The position numbers and the translations under genes are program-made. Shown here piece by piece: positions 7,707-14,550 of a DNA stretch of 14,550 nucleotides (position 1 is the first letter of the stretch; each line of letters opens with the position of its first letter). Where the stretch lies: the NCBI GenBank assembly GCA_003224075.1, contig QHYF01000051.1, positions 1 to 14,550 of the forward strand. The letters are read 5' to 3'. Origin of the DNA: Acidobacteriota bacterium. GTDB lineage: Bacteria; Acidobacteriota; Terriglobia; Acidiferrales; UBA7541. The notes below the pieces were generated by a model. The model was given only the letters and a program-made list of their open reading frames with translations. It was not told the DNA's origin and did no database searches.

Positions 7707-10163
7707 ATGAATTCTTCTCTTTGTAATGTGGCGCTGCCGGTGCCGCTGCGGACGACGTTTACTTACGCGGTGCCGGAGGCATTGTGCGGATCCGTAGCGC
7801 CGGGCAGCCGAGTGCTCGCGCCGTTTCGAAAGAAAGCGATGGTCGGCGTAGTCGTCGAATTTGTGCAGAGCCCGCCTGAAGGAACGAAAGTACGCGAGCT
7901 CACGCGCGCGCTGGATTTTGTGCCGGCGCTCACCCCCAAGTTGATCGAGCTGGCCCGCTGGATCGCCGGCTATTACCTTGCGCCGATCGGCGATGTGTTT
8001 CGCGCGATGCTGCCGCCGATTGTCGAACTCCGTTCACAACGTCATGTTGTCCTGACGCCAGGGGGCAAGGAGATGATCGAAAAACGAATGCAGGGGGACG
8101 CAAACCCTCTGGCATCCTCGGGGCTTTCGAACGAAGAGGGTCAATTGCTGGGGCTTCTCTCACGCAAGAAATCGTCCCTGGTACTCCGCCCTTCTGACCG
8201 GCCTGGGGTCGACGGTAGCGTTCTTCTGAGGCTCCATCGGCGCGGCTTGATCGAATTTCGAGAAGAAGTCGTCGGGCGAAATCGCAAAACACAGCGCATC
8301 GTCGCCTGGAAACCTTCCACAGCTTCTGAATCTCCCGGAGAGAAAGAGCAGCGCGTCCGCGAGTTGCTGGAAACAGAGCGAGGGCCGCTGCCGTTTCCGC
8401 AACTGCTGAAGCTGGCGCACGTGACGCGTTCCGTAATCGATCGGATGTTGCGCGATAGGCTGCTGGAGAGTTGGGAGGAGCCGATCGATCCGGCGGAGGA
8501 TGCGTTTGATGTGGGGTACACGCCACCGGCGCATGAATTGAATCCCGACCAGGAGAGCGCACTGAAAGGCATACGTGCGCGTTCCGAATTGGGTGAGTTT
8601 GGCGTGCGGTTGTTGCACGGCGTGACCGGAAGCGGGAAGACCGAAGTGTACTTACGCGCGGTGCAGGAAACGCTGGCGCGCGGGGAAACCGCGATCATCC
8701 TGGTGCCGGAGATTGCGCTGACGCTGTGGATCGGGCGGCAGTGCCGGTCGTGGTTTGGCGCGCAGTTCGAAGGCGTTGCCGTGCTGCATTCGGCGCTGAG
8801 CGACGTGGAACGCGCGCGCGAATGGTGGCGCGTTCGGAACGGCGAGGCGCGCGTCGTAGTGGGGACGCGGTCGGCGATATTCGCTCCGCTGGAAAATGTG
8901 GGGCTGATCATCGTCGATGAAGAGCAGGAGAGCAGCTACAAGCAGGAAGAAACACCGCGATATCACGGGCGCGATGTTGCAATTGTGCGCGCGAAAATGG
9001 AAGGCGCGCACGTGCTTTTGGGTTCGGCCACACCGTCGATGGAAACATACCACCACGCGCGGAACGGAAAGTACGAACTGCTGATATTGCCGTCGCGCGT
9101 GGCGGACCGCTCACTCGCGAACGTGGAGATTGTGGATTTGCGCGAGGAGTTTCAGCAGACACACCAGGCGAGCCCGATTTCCGCGGCGTTGCACGCGGGA
9201 ATTCACGAGTGTTTGGCGAATGGCACGCAGGCGCTGGTGCTGATCAACCGGCGCGGGTATTCGTGGTCCGTGCTGTGCCGAAGCTGCGGCGCTTCCGTGC
9301 AATGCATGAACTGCAGCATTTCAATGACGTATCACAAGCACCGCAACCGGCTGGAATGTCATTATTGCGGCTCGATTCAGCCGGTGCCGAAGCATTGTCC
9401 GAAGTGCCAGTCGCAATACGTGTATTTTTTTGGGGAAGGCTCCGAGCATTTGGAAGAGAGGCTGCGCAAAGAATTTCCCGGCGCGCGCATAGCTCGCCTG
9501 GACCGGGACACGGCTCGGACGAAGCGGCAGTATCAGGAAACACTGGGCGCATTCGCGGGTGGCGCGCTGGACATTCTCGTTGGCACGCAGATGCTGGCAA
9601 AGGGTCACGACTTTCAACGCGTGACGCTCGTCGGCGTCGTCGGCGCGGATTCCTCGCTGAGCCTGCCGGATTTTCGCGCGGCGGAGCGAACGTTTCAGTT
9701 GCTCACGCAAGTGGCGGGCCGCGCGGGGCGCGGGGAACTCGCGGGGCGAGTGCTGATCCAGACTTTTTATCCCGAGCATTATGCGATTCAGGATGCGGTG
9801 AGGCAGGACTACAGCGCATTCTTTGAGCGGGAGTTGCACTTCCGGCAAATGATGGCGTACCCGCCGTTTACGTCGTTAGCCAACGTGATCGTCCGCGATA
9901 CGAGTTTGGAGAAAGCGATCCGGTGGTCGCGGCAGCTTTCGGAGTATTTTTCCCCGCATGACGGAAAAGACGTGCGAGTCCTGGGCCCGGCGACGGCGCC
10001 GCTAGCACGGCTGAAAAAAGAGCACCGGTTCCAGTTCCTGCTGAAGTCCCCGAAGCGTTCGGTGTTAACGAAGCTGCTGAATGGCGCCTTGGCGTATTGC
10101 GACACCAAAGAGATTCCGCAAACGGGGCTGCTGGTGGATATGGATCCTCTGAGTCTCTTGTAG
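7707..10163 (+). CDS. priA: Primosomal protein N' (PriA), replication restart helicase
   Basis: Recognises abandoned forks and D-loops and reloads the replisome. It is a 3'-5' superfamily 2 DNA helicase. From ATG 7707 the protein is 818 aa. The N-terminal 3'-end-binding domain begins VALPVPLRTTFTYAVP. A winged-helix-like region follows. The helicase shows Walker A GVTGSGKT (305-312), DEEQESSYKQE (Walker B, 404-414), LLGSATPSMET, the zinc-binding module with eight cysteines in four pairs (C524/527, C533/536, C551/554, C564/567) inserted in the second lobe, GTQMLAKGHDF and QVAGRAGRG (668-675). All are intact. E. coli has DEEH where this protein has DEEQ. An in-frame TTG at 7653 would add 18 residues but precedes the predicted promoter; the family start resembles 7707. 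It ends convergently with the Clp-like gene. Confidence 0.96.
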   Translation: MNSSLCNVALPVPLRTTFTYAVPEALCGSVAPGSRVLAPFRKKAMVGVVVEFVQSPPEGTKVRELTRALDFVPALTPKLIELARWIAGYYLAPIGDVFRAMLPPIVELRSQRHVVLTPGGKEMIEKRMQGDANPLASSGLSNEEGQLLGLLSRKKSSLVLRPSDRPGVDGSVLLRLHRRGLIEFREEVVGRNRKTQRIVAWKPSTASESPGEKEQRVRELLETERGPLPFPQLLKLAHVTRSVIDRMLRDRLLESWEEPIDPAEDAFDVGYTPPAHELNPDQESALKGIRARSELGEFGVRLLHGVTGSGKTEVYLRAVQETLARGETAIILVPEIALTLWIGRQCRSWFGAQFEGVAVLHSALSDVERAREWWRVRNGEARVVVGTRSAIFAPLENVGLIIVDEEQESSYKQEETPRYHGRDVAIVRAKMEGAHVLLGSATPSMETYHHARNGKYELLILPSRVADRSLANVEIVDLREEFQQTHQASPISAALHAGIHECLANGTQALVLINRRGYSWSVLCRSCGASVQCMNCSISMTYHKHRNRLECHYCGSIQPVPKHCPKCQSQYVYFFGEGSEHLEERLRKEFPGARIARLDRDTARTKRQYQETLGAFAGGALDILVGTQMLAKGHDFQRVTLVGVVGADSSLSLPDFRAAERTFQLLTQVAGRAGRGELAGRVLIQTFYPEHYAIQDAVRQDYSAFFERELHFRQMMAYPPFTSLANVIVRDTSLEKAIRWSRQLSEYFSPHDGKDVRVLGPATAPLARLKKEHRFQFLLKSPKRSVLTKLLNGALAYCDTKEIPQTGLLVDMDPLSLL

Positions 10164-10282
10164 GGGAGCGACGTGTGCCTTGAAGCGCGATCCGTGGCCT
10201 GCAAGCTGTGAATCGTGAACCAAAGAAAAGGGCCCAGGCAAATGGTCGTGCCCCAAAGATTGAGTCCGCCCCGGCTGACTGC

Positions 10283-11440
10283 TTATTTGTTGTTTCCCAC
10301 CCCACGGGCCCTCGCGGGCGAGGGGATTTCTGTACTGCGGCCGCCTGCAGTCCCCACTACTTGCAGCTGGCTTGGTGTCCGCTTCGATACATTCAGCACT
10401 GCGGCCGCCTCGGGGCTTTCCTTCCAAAACACCAAGCGCCCAACGCGCGTGTCCCAGTCAATGCACAGGGTGTCGCCCATCTTCACCTGTTCCGTCGCCA
10501 ACAGGTTCGCCAGCGGGGAGATCACGTGGCGGTCAATCGCGCGCTTCAGGTGCCGCGCGCCGTAGCGGCGGTCCGTGCCTTCCTGCAAAATGAATTGGCG
10601 TCCCGCATCGGTCACGTGGAACAGGAACCGCCGTTTGTCAGTTTCCAGGACGCGCCGTTGCACCTGGTTCAACTCTATTTGCAGGACTTTCTCGAGTTGT
10701 TCGGGGCTCAAAGAATGAAACACCACGAGCTTGTCGAGACGGTTCATGAACTCCGGTGAAAACGTGCGGCGCGCGGCTTCCACCGCAGTGCGTTCCACCT
10801 TTTCGTCAAGACCCGTGGTGGGTTTGTCCTTCGGCTGGACGAAACCCATGCCGCCCTGCATCAATTCGGTGATTTCAGCACTGCCGAGGTTCGAAGTCAT
10901 GAAGATCACGGTTTGCGACAGGTCCACTCTCCGATTGTCTCCCAGCGTCAAGGTGGCCTTGTCCAGCATGCCGAGAAGAAGCTGCCAGAGAGCGTCGTTG
11001 GCTTTCTCGATTTCATCGAAGAGGAGGAAGCTCAGCTTGAGTTTGTCCGTATGGCTTGCCGCCAGCGCCTCCTGAGTGATCATCGGATGTGTCTCCCGAT
11101 GGCCCAAGTACCCCGGAGGCGAGCCAATCAGTTTCGAAATCTCATGAGAATGTTGAAATTCTCCGCAATTCACCTTGATCACCGCTTGCGAGTCTCCAAA
11201 GAGGATTTCCGCGGCTGCCTCCACGACCCGCGTCTTCCCGCAACCTGTCGGGCCAAGGAACAGGAGGCTCCCTACCGGGCGCCCAGGCGGGTTCAAGCCA
11301 GCGCTAAAGACCTGATACAGATCAACCATGGCCTGTAGCGCTTCCTCCTGGCTGACGATTTTCGCGCGCAGCGCCTCTTCAAATTCCAGCGTCCGTGAAC
11401 TGCGCAGGGTCGAATCGAGAATCACTTGCTGAGTACACAT
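10283..11440 (-). CDS. Single-module Clp/Hsp100-type AAA+ ATPase
   Basis: A 385-aa ATPase that aligns by eye with the second AAA+ module of ClpB/ClpA/ClpC. It starts directly at the FEEALRAKIVSQEEAL segment, with no Clp N domain, first module, coiled-coil M domain or ClpX zinc finger. Seen are Walker A GPTGCGKT (63-70), pore loop GYLG (110-113), Walker B LLFDEIEKA (139-147), sensor 1 TSN (182-184), MGF (198-200) at the place of the IGL/VGF ClpP-docking loop of ClpA/ClpC, arginine finger in FSPEFMNRLD (R234) and sensor 2 GAR (294-296), then the small D2 domain. It should be an active unfoldase-type ring ATPase; substrate and partner are unknown. About 45 C-terminal residues (from 341) look unrelated to the family. 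ATG 11440 is preceded by AGGTGG. Confidence 0.88.
   Translation of the reverse strand: MCTQQVILDSTLRSSRTLEFEEALRAKIVSQEEALQAMVDLYQVFSAGLNPPGRPVGSLLFLGPTGCGKTRVVEAAAEILFGDSQAVIKVNCGEFQHSHEISKLIGSPPGYLGHRETHPMITQEALAASHTDKLKLSFLLFDEIEKANDALWQLLLGMLDKATLTLGDNRRVDLSQTVIFMTSNLGSAEITELMQGGMGFVQPKDKPTTGLDEKVERTAVEAARRTFSPEFMNRLDKLVVFHSLSPEQLEKVLQIELNQVQRRVLETDKRRFLFHVTDAGRQFILQEGTDRRYGARHLKRAIDRHVISPLANLLATEQVKMGDTLCIDWDTRVGRLVFWKESPEAAAVLNVSKRTPSQLQVVGTAGGRSTEIPSPARARGVGNNK
10309..10324. repeat. GC-rich hairpin at the 3' end of the Clp-like gene
   Basis: CCCTCG and CGAGGG form a perfect 6-bp inverted repeat around a CGGG loop, inside the last codons of the Clp-like gene. It could help terminate or stabilise the minus-strand transcript. 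No T-run follows directly on either strand, so it is not a standard intrinsic terminator. Confidence 0.4.
10334..10410. repeat. 13-bp direct repeat pair in the Clp-like gene tail
   Basis: ACTGCGGCCGCCT occurs at 10334-10346 and again at 10398-10410, 64 bp apart. The spacing is not a multiple of three, so the copies are read in different frames of the minus-strand gene. They lie in the stretch encoding the non-conserved C-terminal tail. Confidence 0.5.
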
Positions 11441-11445
11441 GGCGC

Positions 11446-11451
11446 CACCTA
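11446..11451 (-). promoter_or_regulatory. Shine-Dalgarno sequence of the Clp-like ATPase gene
   Basis: On the minus strand AGGTGG stands a few bases before the ATG at 11440. The stop codon TAG of the small open frame upstream (11449-11451) is part of this site, an arrangement typical of translational coupling. Confidence 0.55.
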
Positions 11452-11724
11452 ATGAACGCTCTGTCTGGGAATATCTCCAGCGAGAGGGTTCTGCTCTAAC
11501 TTCACTGCGACCTTAAGGAGATAGTGCTTGTGGGAGGCCCGCCGTATCACTGAAGCGGAAGCGCCTGGAGTTTCGTCCGGGTTGGCGGGCCGCGCACCTT
11601 CAACTTCATCGGTGCCGTGAGCGCTGCGTTGATGAAACTGCTGCTTCATGCGATTGGACCAATCGCGGTTCGTCAGGCTGGAGGAAAAGCGTGCCACCAA
11701 ACGTGCGGGCCCTAATTTCAGCAT
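11449..11724 (-). CDS. Hypothetical small protein upstream of the Clp-like ATPase
   Basis: A 91-aa open frame from ATG 11724 (a GTG at 11760 would add 12 residues), ending 8 nt before the Clp-like gene. I do not recognise a family. It is rich in Arg, Ser and Ala, hydrophilic and without signal peptide or membrane segment. The C-terminal third (ASHKHYLLKVAVKLEQNP) reads like an amphipathic structured element, and the middle (about residues 38-60) looks disordered. Support for it being real: same strand, stop codon overlapping the next Shine-Dalgarno, and codon use that looks ordinary for the window. Against: no clear Shine-Dalgarno of its own and no known relative. An adaptor or partner of the ATPase would fit the position, but that is speculation. 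Confidence 0.35.
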   Translation of the reverse strand: MLKLGPARLVARFSSSLTNRDWSNRMKQQFHQRSAHGTDEVEGARPANPDETPGASASVIRRASHKHYLLKVAVKLEQNPLAGDIPRQSVH

Positions 11725-11794
11725 GACAGGCCGCTGTTTCTGCAATAGGGGCCTTCCCACCCATGCTTAAGCTATCTACCCTAGGAAGGGAAGA

Positions 11795-11891
11795 CAATCC
11801 GGCCAAGGCCGCAATCGGATGGGCGGAGAAGCCCCGGGTTGCCGGGGTTATGAGCACCGCAGTTTCGATACAGGTTAAGACCCGATGGGTC
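11795..11891. other. Run of GC-rich hairpins upstream of the small ORF and Clp-like gene
   Basis: Three inverted repeats stand in a row in about 100 bp. ATCC (11797-11800) and GGAT (11817-11820) enclose GGCC-AA-GGCC. CCCCGG-GTTG-CCGGGG lies at 11832-11847. GACCC-GAT-GGGTC lies at 11879-11891. They lie between the TPR gene and the minus-strand small frame, on whose transcript they could form a structured leader. A 61-codon minus frame (11781-11966) also crosses the region but resembles nothing I know. Structured RNA, a repeat element or decayed coding DNA are all possible; no known RNA family was recognised. Confidence 0.3.
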
Positions 11892-12409
11892 GCTGGCTAG
11901 GGTCACGAGGCGTTGAACGAAAGGAATCCGCTCATCCGACGCGCGCTGCCATAGGGCTCCACGCATGGAGGCTCGTGAATCTCAATGTGAGTCAAGATGG
12001 GACGCGTGTCGCGGCTTGAGACAGTTTCCGAAAGCTACGAAGGCCAAATTCGATTCACTGGTTAGTGCCTAGATGGGCACGGGGAAAACATTCCTGAGGA
12101 AAACTGCCAACGGCGCCACATTGAAAGAAAAGAAGATGGGAGCGATCTGAACTCGCCCGGATAAGTGCTGCCGCATCCGCCTAAACTACGGCTGGCGCCG
12201 CAGGACTCTTGGCATGCGCCGTGCACCTCTTGCAGCAGGTCCGCGCACGCGACGGTTGGTCGAGGAGAAGTGGCGCAAAGCGGCACTGGCGAAACCACAA
12301 CTGCGGCAAGCAAATGACCGAAGGATGTGGCTGCTGGCGTCCGCGCGGATGAACCTCTCCAACCGCTAGTCCCCCGAGAAAACTTCTCAAAAGTGCGCAG
12401 TTGGTCGAG
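11892..12409. other. Intergenic stretch without a supportable gene
   Basis: About 500 bp between the hairpin run and the TPR gene. Only short open frames with no recognisable protein character occur (for example 12062-12313 on the minus strand, Cys- and Ser-rich). A small perfect hairpin GTGCC-TAGATG-GGCAC lies at 12065-12080. A tRNA-like stretch near 12137-12190 does not fold into a tRNA. No good promoter for the TPR gene was seen. This may be decayed DNA or regulatory sequence. Confidence 0.5.
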
Positions 12410-13477
12410 ATGCGGCGCGAATTACTGGAAGTCGAGAAGTCAAGTCTGCGGATTGGATTCCCCAGGATCATCTTCCTGAACCTCTTGCTGAGCTTCGCAG
12501 TAATCGCCTGGACGCCGATAGCGAGCGCGCAGGTCTCCAACTTTGCGGGTGTGGGAGGGGAGATCTCCGGAACGGTGCTCTTGGAGGCGAACAAGCGGCC
12601 GGCGAGCCAGGTGGCCGTGAGCTTGAAATCGCATGTGGCCGGGATATTTCGCAGCGTTTTGACGGACCTTGAGGGCCACTTTAGACTTCAGCACCTTCCT
12701 CCCGGCACGTACGAAATCGTGATTGATGAAGCTGGGTACGACTCCGCGCGGAGCAGCGCGCAGCTGGATGGCTCTTCCTCGGAGCTTGTGCTTTACCTCA
12801 AATCGTCCACGGGGCCGCGAGTTGGCCCAAACAGGTACACCGTTTCTGTACACGAATTGAGGATTCCCGAAAAAGCGCAGGAAGAGCTGCAAAAAGGATT
12901 GGATCGCCTGATAAAGAATGACCCTGGAAGCAGCCTGGTCCATTTCAGGAGAGCCACCGCGGCGTATCCGGAGTACTACGAGGCGCACTACCACGCGGGT
13001 GTTGCGGAGTTGAGGCTCGGTCACCATGCGGAGGCCATGCAAGCGTTTCAAAAGGCCATTGATTTAAGCGGTGGGCGATACGCCAGGGCGGCGTTTGGAA
13101 TCGGCTATCTCCTTTATCTGGAAGGGAATCCAGGAGAGGCGGAGAAAGTCATTCGCAGGGGATTGGAAGCGGACGATCATTCCCCCGATGGTCATTCAAT
13201 TCTGGGCATGGCGCTCTTGCGATTGGATCGCGTGGATGAGGCGGAAAGAAGCGCGCGTGAGGCACTGCTCCGCAACCCCAATTTCGCGGAGGCCTACCTG
13301 GTGATCTCAGATGTTTACGGTCGCAGACACGATTACCGCGCGCAACTCCAGAATCTGGATGCTTATCTGAGGCTTGAACCGAGTGGCTCAGCGAGCGAGC
13401 GCGTTCGCCAAGCGCGCGAGATTACTTTGAGGAACCTTGCCGAGTCCCATCCTCAGGACTCATTCAGCTCCCCATAA
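12410..13477 (+). CDS. Exported carboxypeptidase-regulatory-like and TPR protein
   Basis: A 355-aa protein. The N terminus has a charged stretch then a hydrophobic core (IIFLNLLLSFAVIAWTPIASA) ending in an ASA-Q site, a probable Sec signal peptide. Next comes a carboxypeptidase regulatory-like beta-sandwich (about residues 47-130): EISGTVLLEANKRPASQVAV, LTDLEGHFRLQHLPPGTYEI. The rest is a TPR array of about four to five units, for example YYEAHYHAGVAELRLGHHAE, AFQKAIDL, GHSILGMALLRLDRVDEAE and NFAEAYLVISDVYGRRHDY. Such fusions are frequent in Acidobacteriota and probably act in periplasmic or outer-membrane protein contacts; the partner is unknown. ATG 12410 is preferred over TTG 12401, three codons earlier; neither has a strong ribosome binding site. 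The gene converges on the permease, with 37 bp between the stops. Confidence 0.85.
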   Translation: MRRELLEVEKSSLRIGFPRIIFLNLLLSFAVIAWTPIASAQVSNFAGVGGEISGTVLLEANKRPASQVAVSLKSHVAGIFRSVLTDLEGHFRLQHLPPGTYEIVIDEAGYDSARSSAQLDGSSSELVLYLKSSTGPRVGPNRYTVSVHELRIPEKAQEELQKGLDRLIKNDPGSSLVHFRRATAAYPEYYEAHYHAGVAELRLGHHAEAMQAFQKAIDLSGGRYARAAFGIGYLLYLEGNPGEAEKVIRRGLEADDHSPDGHSILGMALLRLDRVDEAERSAREALLRNPNFAEAYLVISDVYGRRHDYRAQLQNLDAYLRLEPSGSASERVRQAREITLRNLAESHPQDSFSSP

Positions 13478-13514
13478 GGAATCTTCTTTCCTGTAGCGAG
13501 GCGCTGCCGCAAAT

Positions 13515-14550
13515 TCAAGAGGAGGCCCGCGTGCGCCAGAAGAAATAGGCGGGGAGGCCAAGGAGAAAGAGCAGGATGGCGACCTCGAGGTGGATGAATT
13601 CTTTTGGGTCGCGGAAAGCAAGATAGATGGCGTTGCAAACGATGGCCGCCGCGGCGAGAACAAAGATAAGCGGCGTCCACGGATAGCCCGGAACGCGATA
13701 GGGTATGGGCCGACCTGCCCCCGCGCGGCGAATGGGGAAAATGACCAGCCCGCCCAGTCCATAAAAGATCCAGCCAATAAAAATCACTCCGCCAATGAGT
13801 TCCGCGAATTTGCCGGCGGCAGCAAGGATGGCGGACCACACACCGAGTGCGACGACCGCGGCCGCGGGAGTCTGAAAACGCGGATGAACCTCGGCCAGCT
13901 TTTTGAAGAAGAGGTTGTTGTTGGCCATAGCGTAGAAGACGCGAGGGGCGGTGAGAATCACGCTGTTGGCGGCGCTGAAAGTGGAGACGAGGATCGTGAG
14001 AGCAACGATGATTTGGGCATTGCGGCCCAGGACGGCGGCGACGGCCGTGGCGGCGATGGCTTCGCTGGCCGTGGATGCGACGGGACCAAGGGCCGCGAGG
14101 TACGCGATAACGGCAATCATGTACAGGCCTGCTAGAAGCAAGGAACCCGCGAGAAATGAGCGCGGGAAATTCCGTTGCGGCTCGACGACTTCACCGGCGC
14201 TGTAAGTGCCGAACTGCCAGCCTTCGTAGGCCCAGAGGACGGCGATCATAGCCAGGCCGAAATTGGACCAGAGAGCGTGGCCGTGCTGCGTTGTACCCAT
14301 GGCGGAGGGCAGATCGCTGAAGTGCCGGCCCATGGCAAGCAATACGGCGCTGAGGAGAACGATGATGCCGACTTTGGCGAGCGTGGTCCAATTCTGCAAA
14401 TCCGCGCTCTTGCGCGTCCCCCACACGTTCACGATGGTGACCACGGCGATCATGGCGACGGCGGCGAATGTAGAGGCTAACGGAGTGAGCGGGATGATTT
14501 CGGCCAGATAGCGGCTGAAAGCGCGGGCAAGCGCCGCGACCGAGCCGCTG
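13515..14550 (-). CDS. APC-family amino acid permease (5' partial)
   Basis: The frame is open to the right edge of the window, so the N terminus is missing; the ATG at 14453 is internal, and 32 more codons upstream read as continuous membrane protein. About 344 residues are visible with roughly nine to ten hydrophobic helices. The APC superfamily segment LWAYEGWQFGTYSAGEVVEPQRNFPRS (conserved glycine/acidic loop after a helix) is clear. It is followed by the helix containing STFSAANSVILTAPRVFYAMANNNLFFKKLAEVHPRFQTP, the typical LAT-type cytoplasmic loop, and later a basic Arg-rich loop before PYRVPGYPWTPLIF. It should import or exchange amino acids across the inner membrane; the substrate cannot be read. 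Stop TGA at 13515-13517. Confidence 0.9.
   Translation of the reverse strand, partial: SGSVAALARAFSRYLAEIIPLTPLASTFAAVAMIAVVTIVNVWGTRKSADLQNWTTLAKVGIIVLLSAVLLAMGRHFSDLPSAMGTTQHGHALWSNFGLAMIAVLWAYEGWQFGTYSAGEVVEPQRNFPRSFLAGSLLLAGLYMIAVIAYLAALGPVASTASEAIAATAVAAVLGRNAQIIVALTILVSTFSAANSVILTAPRVFYAMANNNLFFKKLAEVHPRFQTPAAAVVALGVWSAILAAAGKFAELIGGVIFIGWIFYGLGGLVIFPIRRAGAGRPIPYRVPGYPWTPLIFVLAAAAIVCNAIYLAFRDPKEFIHLEVAILLFLLGLPAYFFWRTRASS

Noticed and set aside
10164..10282. Possible bidirectional terminator between the convergent priA and Clp-like genes.
   Set aside because: Only a weak GGGC/GCCC pairing with a long loop was found.
11760..11805. Minus-strand TTGTCT-N17-TAGCTT as a promoter for the small ORF.
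   Set aside because: Only three of six positions match in each hexamer, too weak to annotate.
11781..11966. 61-codon minus-strand frame with a stretch such as YRNCGAHNPGNPG.
   Set aside because: It overlaps the hairpin run, has no ribosome binding site that I can defend and no known relative; the sequence may be structured or repeat-derived instead.
12137..12190. tRNA-like stretch on the minus strand (TAGTTTAGGCGG resembling a D arm and GTTCAGATC resembling a T loop).
   Set aside because: The distance between the two motifs is about nine bases too short for an anticodon arm, the T stem does not pair properly and no acceptor stem forms. At best it is a decayed fragment; a tRNAscan-SE run would settle it.
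12062..12313. Cys- and Ser-rich 83-codon minus-strand frame.
   Set aside because: Composition looks non-protein-like and nothing supports translation.

Overview
The window reads as a chromosomal segment of a moderately GC-rich bacterium. Protein flavour suggests Acidobacteriota: a secreted carboxypeptidase-regulatory-like plus TPR protein, a short omega subunit, a family 4 uracil-DNA glycosylase with a long N-terminal extension, and the order yicC-gmk-rpoZ-coaBC-priA. This assignment is inference from sequence character, not from a database match.

Positions 1-10163 are a dense, almost purely housekeeping block on the + strand. It starts inside rapZ (5' end outside the window). After a gap of about 100 bp with a plausible promoter comes an MsbA-like ABC exporter, followed by yicC, gmk, rpoZ and coaBC. 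The exporter/yicC and yicC/gmk junctions are ATGA overlaps, and rpoZ begins 1 nt after the gmk stop. A family 4 (4Fe-4S) uracil-DNA glycosylase and an EamA-family transporter follow with gaps of only a few bases. A second promoter-like sequence then precedes priA, the replication-restart helicase. Several genes are best given starts different from the longest open frame: the ABC exporter at GTG 912, rpoZ at 4367, coaBC at 4614 and priA at 7707.

Positions 10164-12400 are different. A minus-strand gene encodes a compact Clp/Hsp100 ATPase that begins directly at a ClpB/ClpC-type second AAA+ module, with no N domain or first module. It carries an MGF tripeptide where ClpA/ClpC have their ClpP-docking loop. 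It is preceded on the same strand by a small open frame whose stop overlaps its Shine-Dalgarno sequence. Upstream of that is a run of GC-rich hairpins with no convincing protein. About 430 bp more (11967-12400) shows no supportable gene. This is the most unusual part of the window.

Positions 12410-13477 (+) encode an exported carboxypeptidase-regulatory-like/TPR protein. It converges on a minus-strand APC-family amino acid permease (13515 to the window edge, start outside). No phage, insertion sequence, CRISPR array, rRNA or convincing tRNA was seen.
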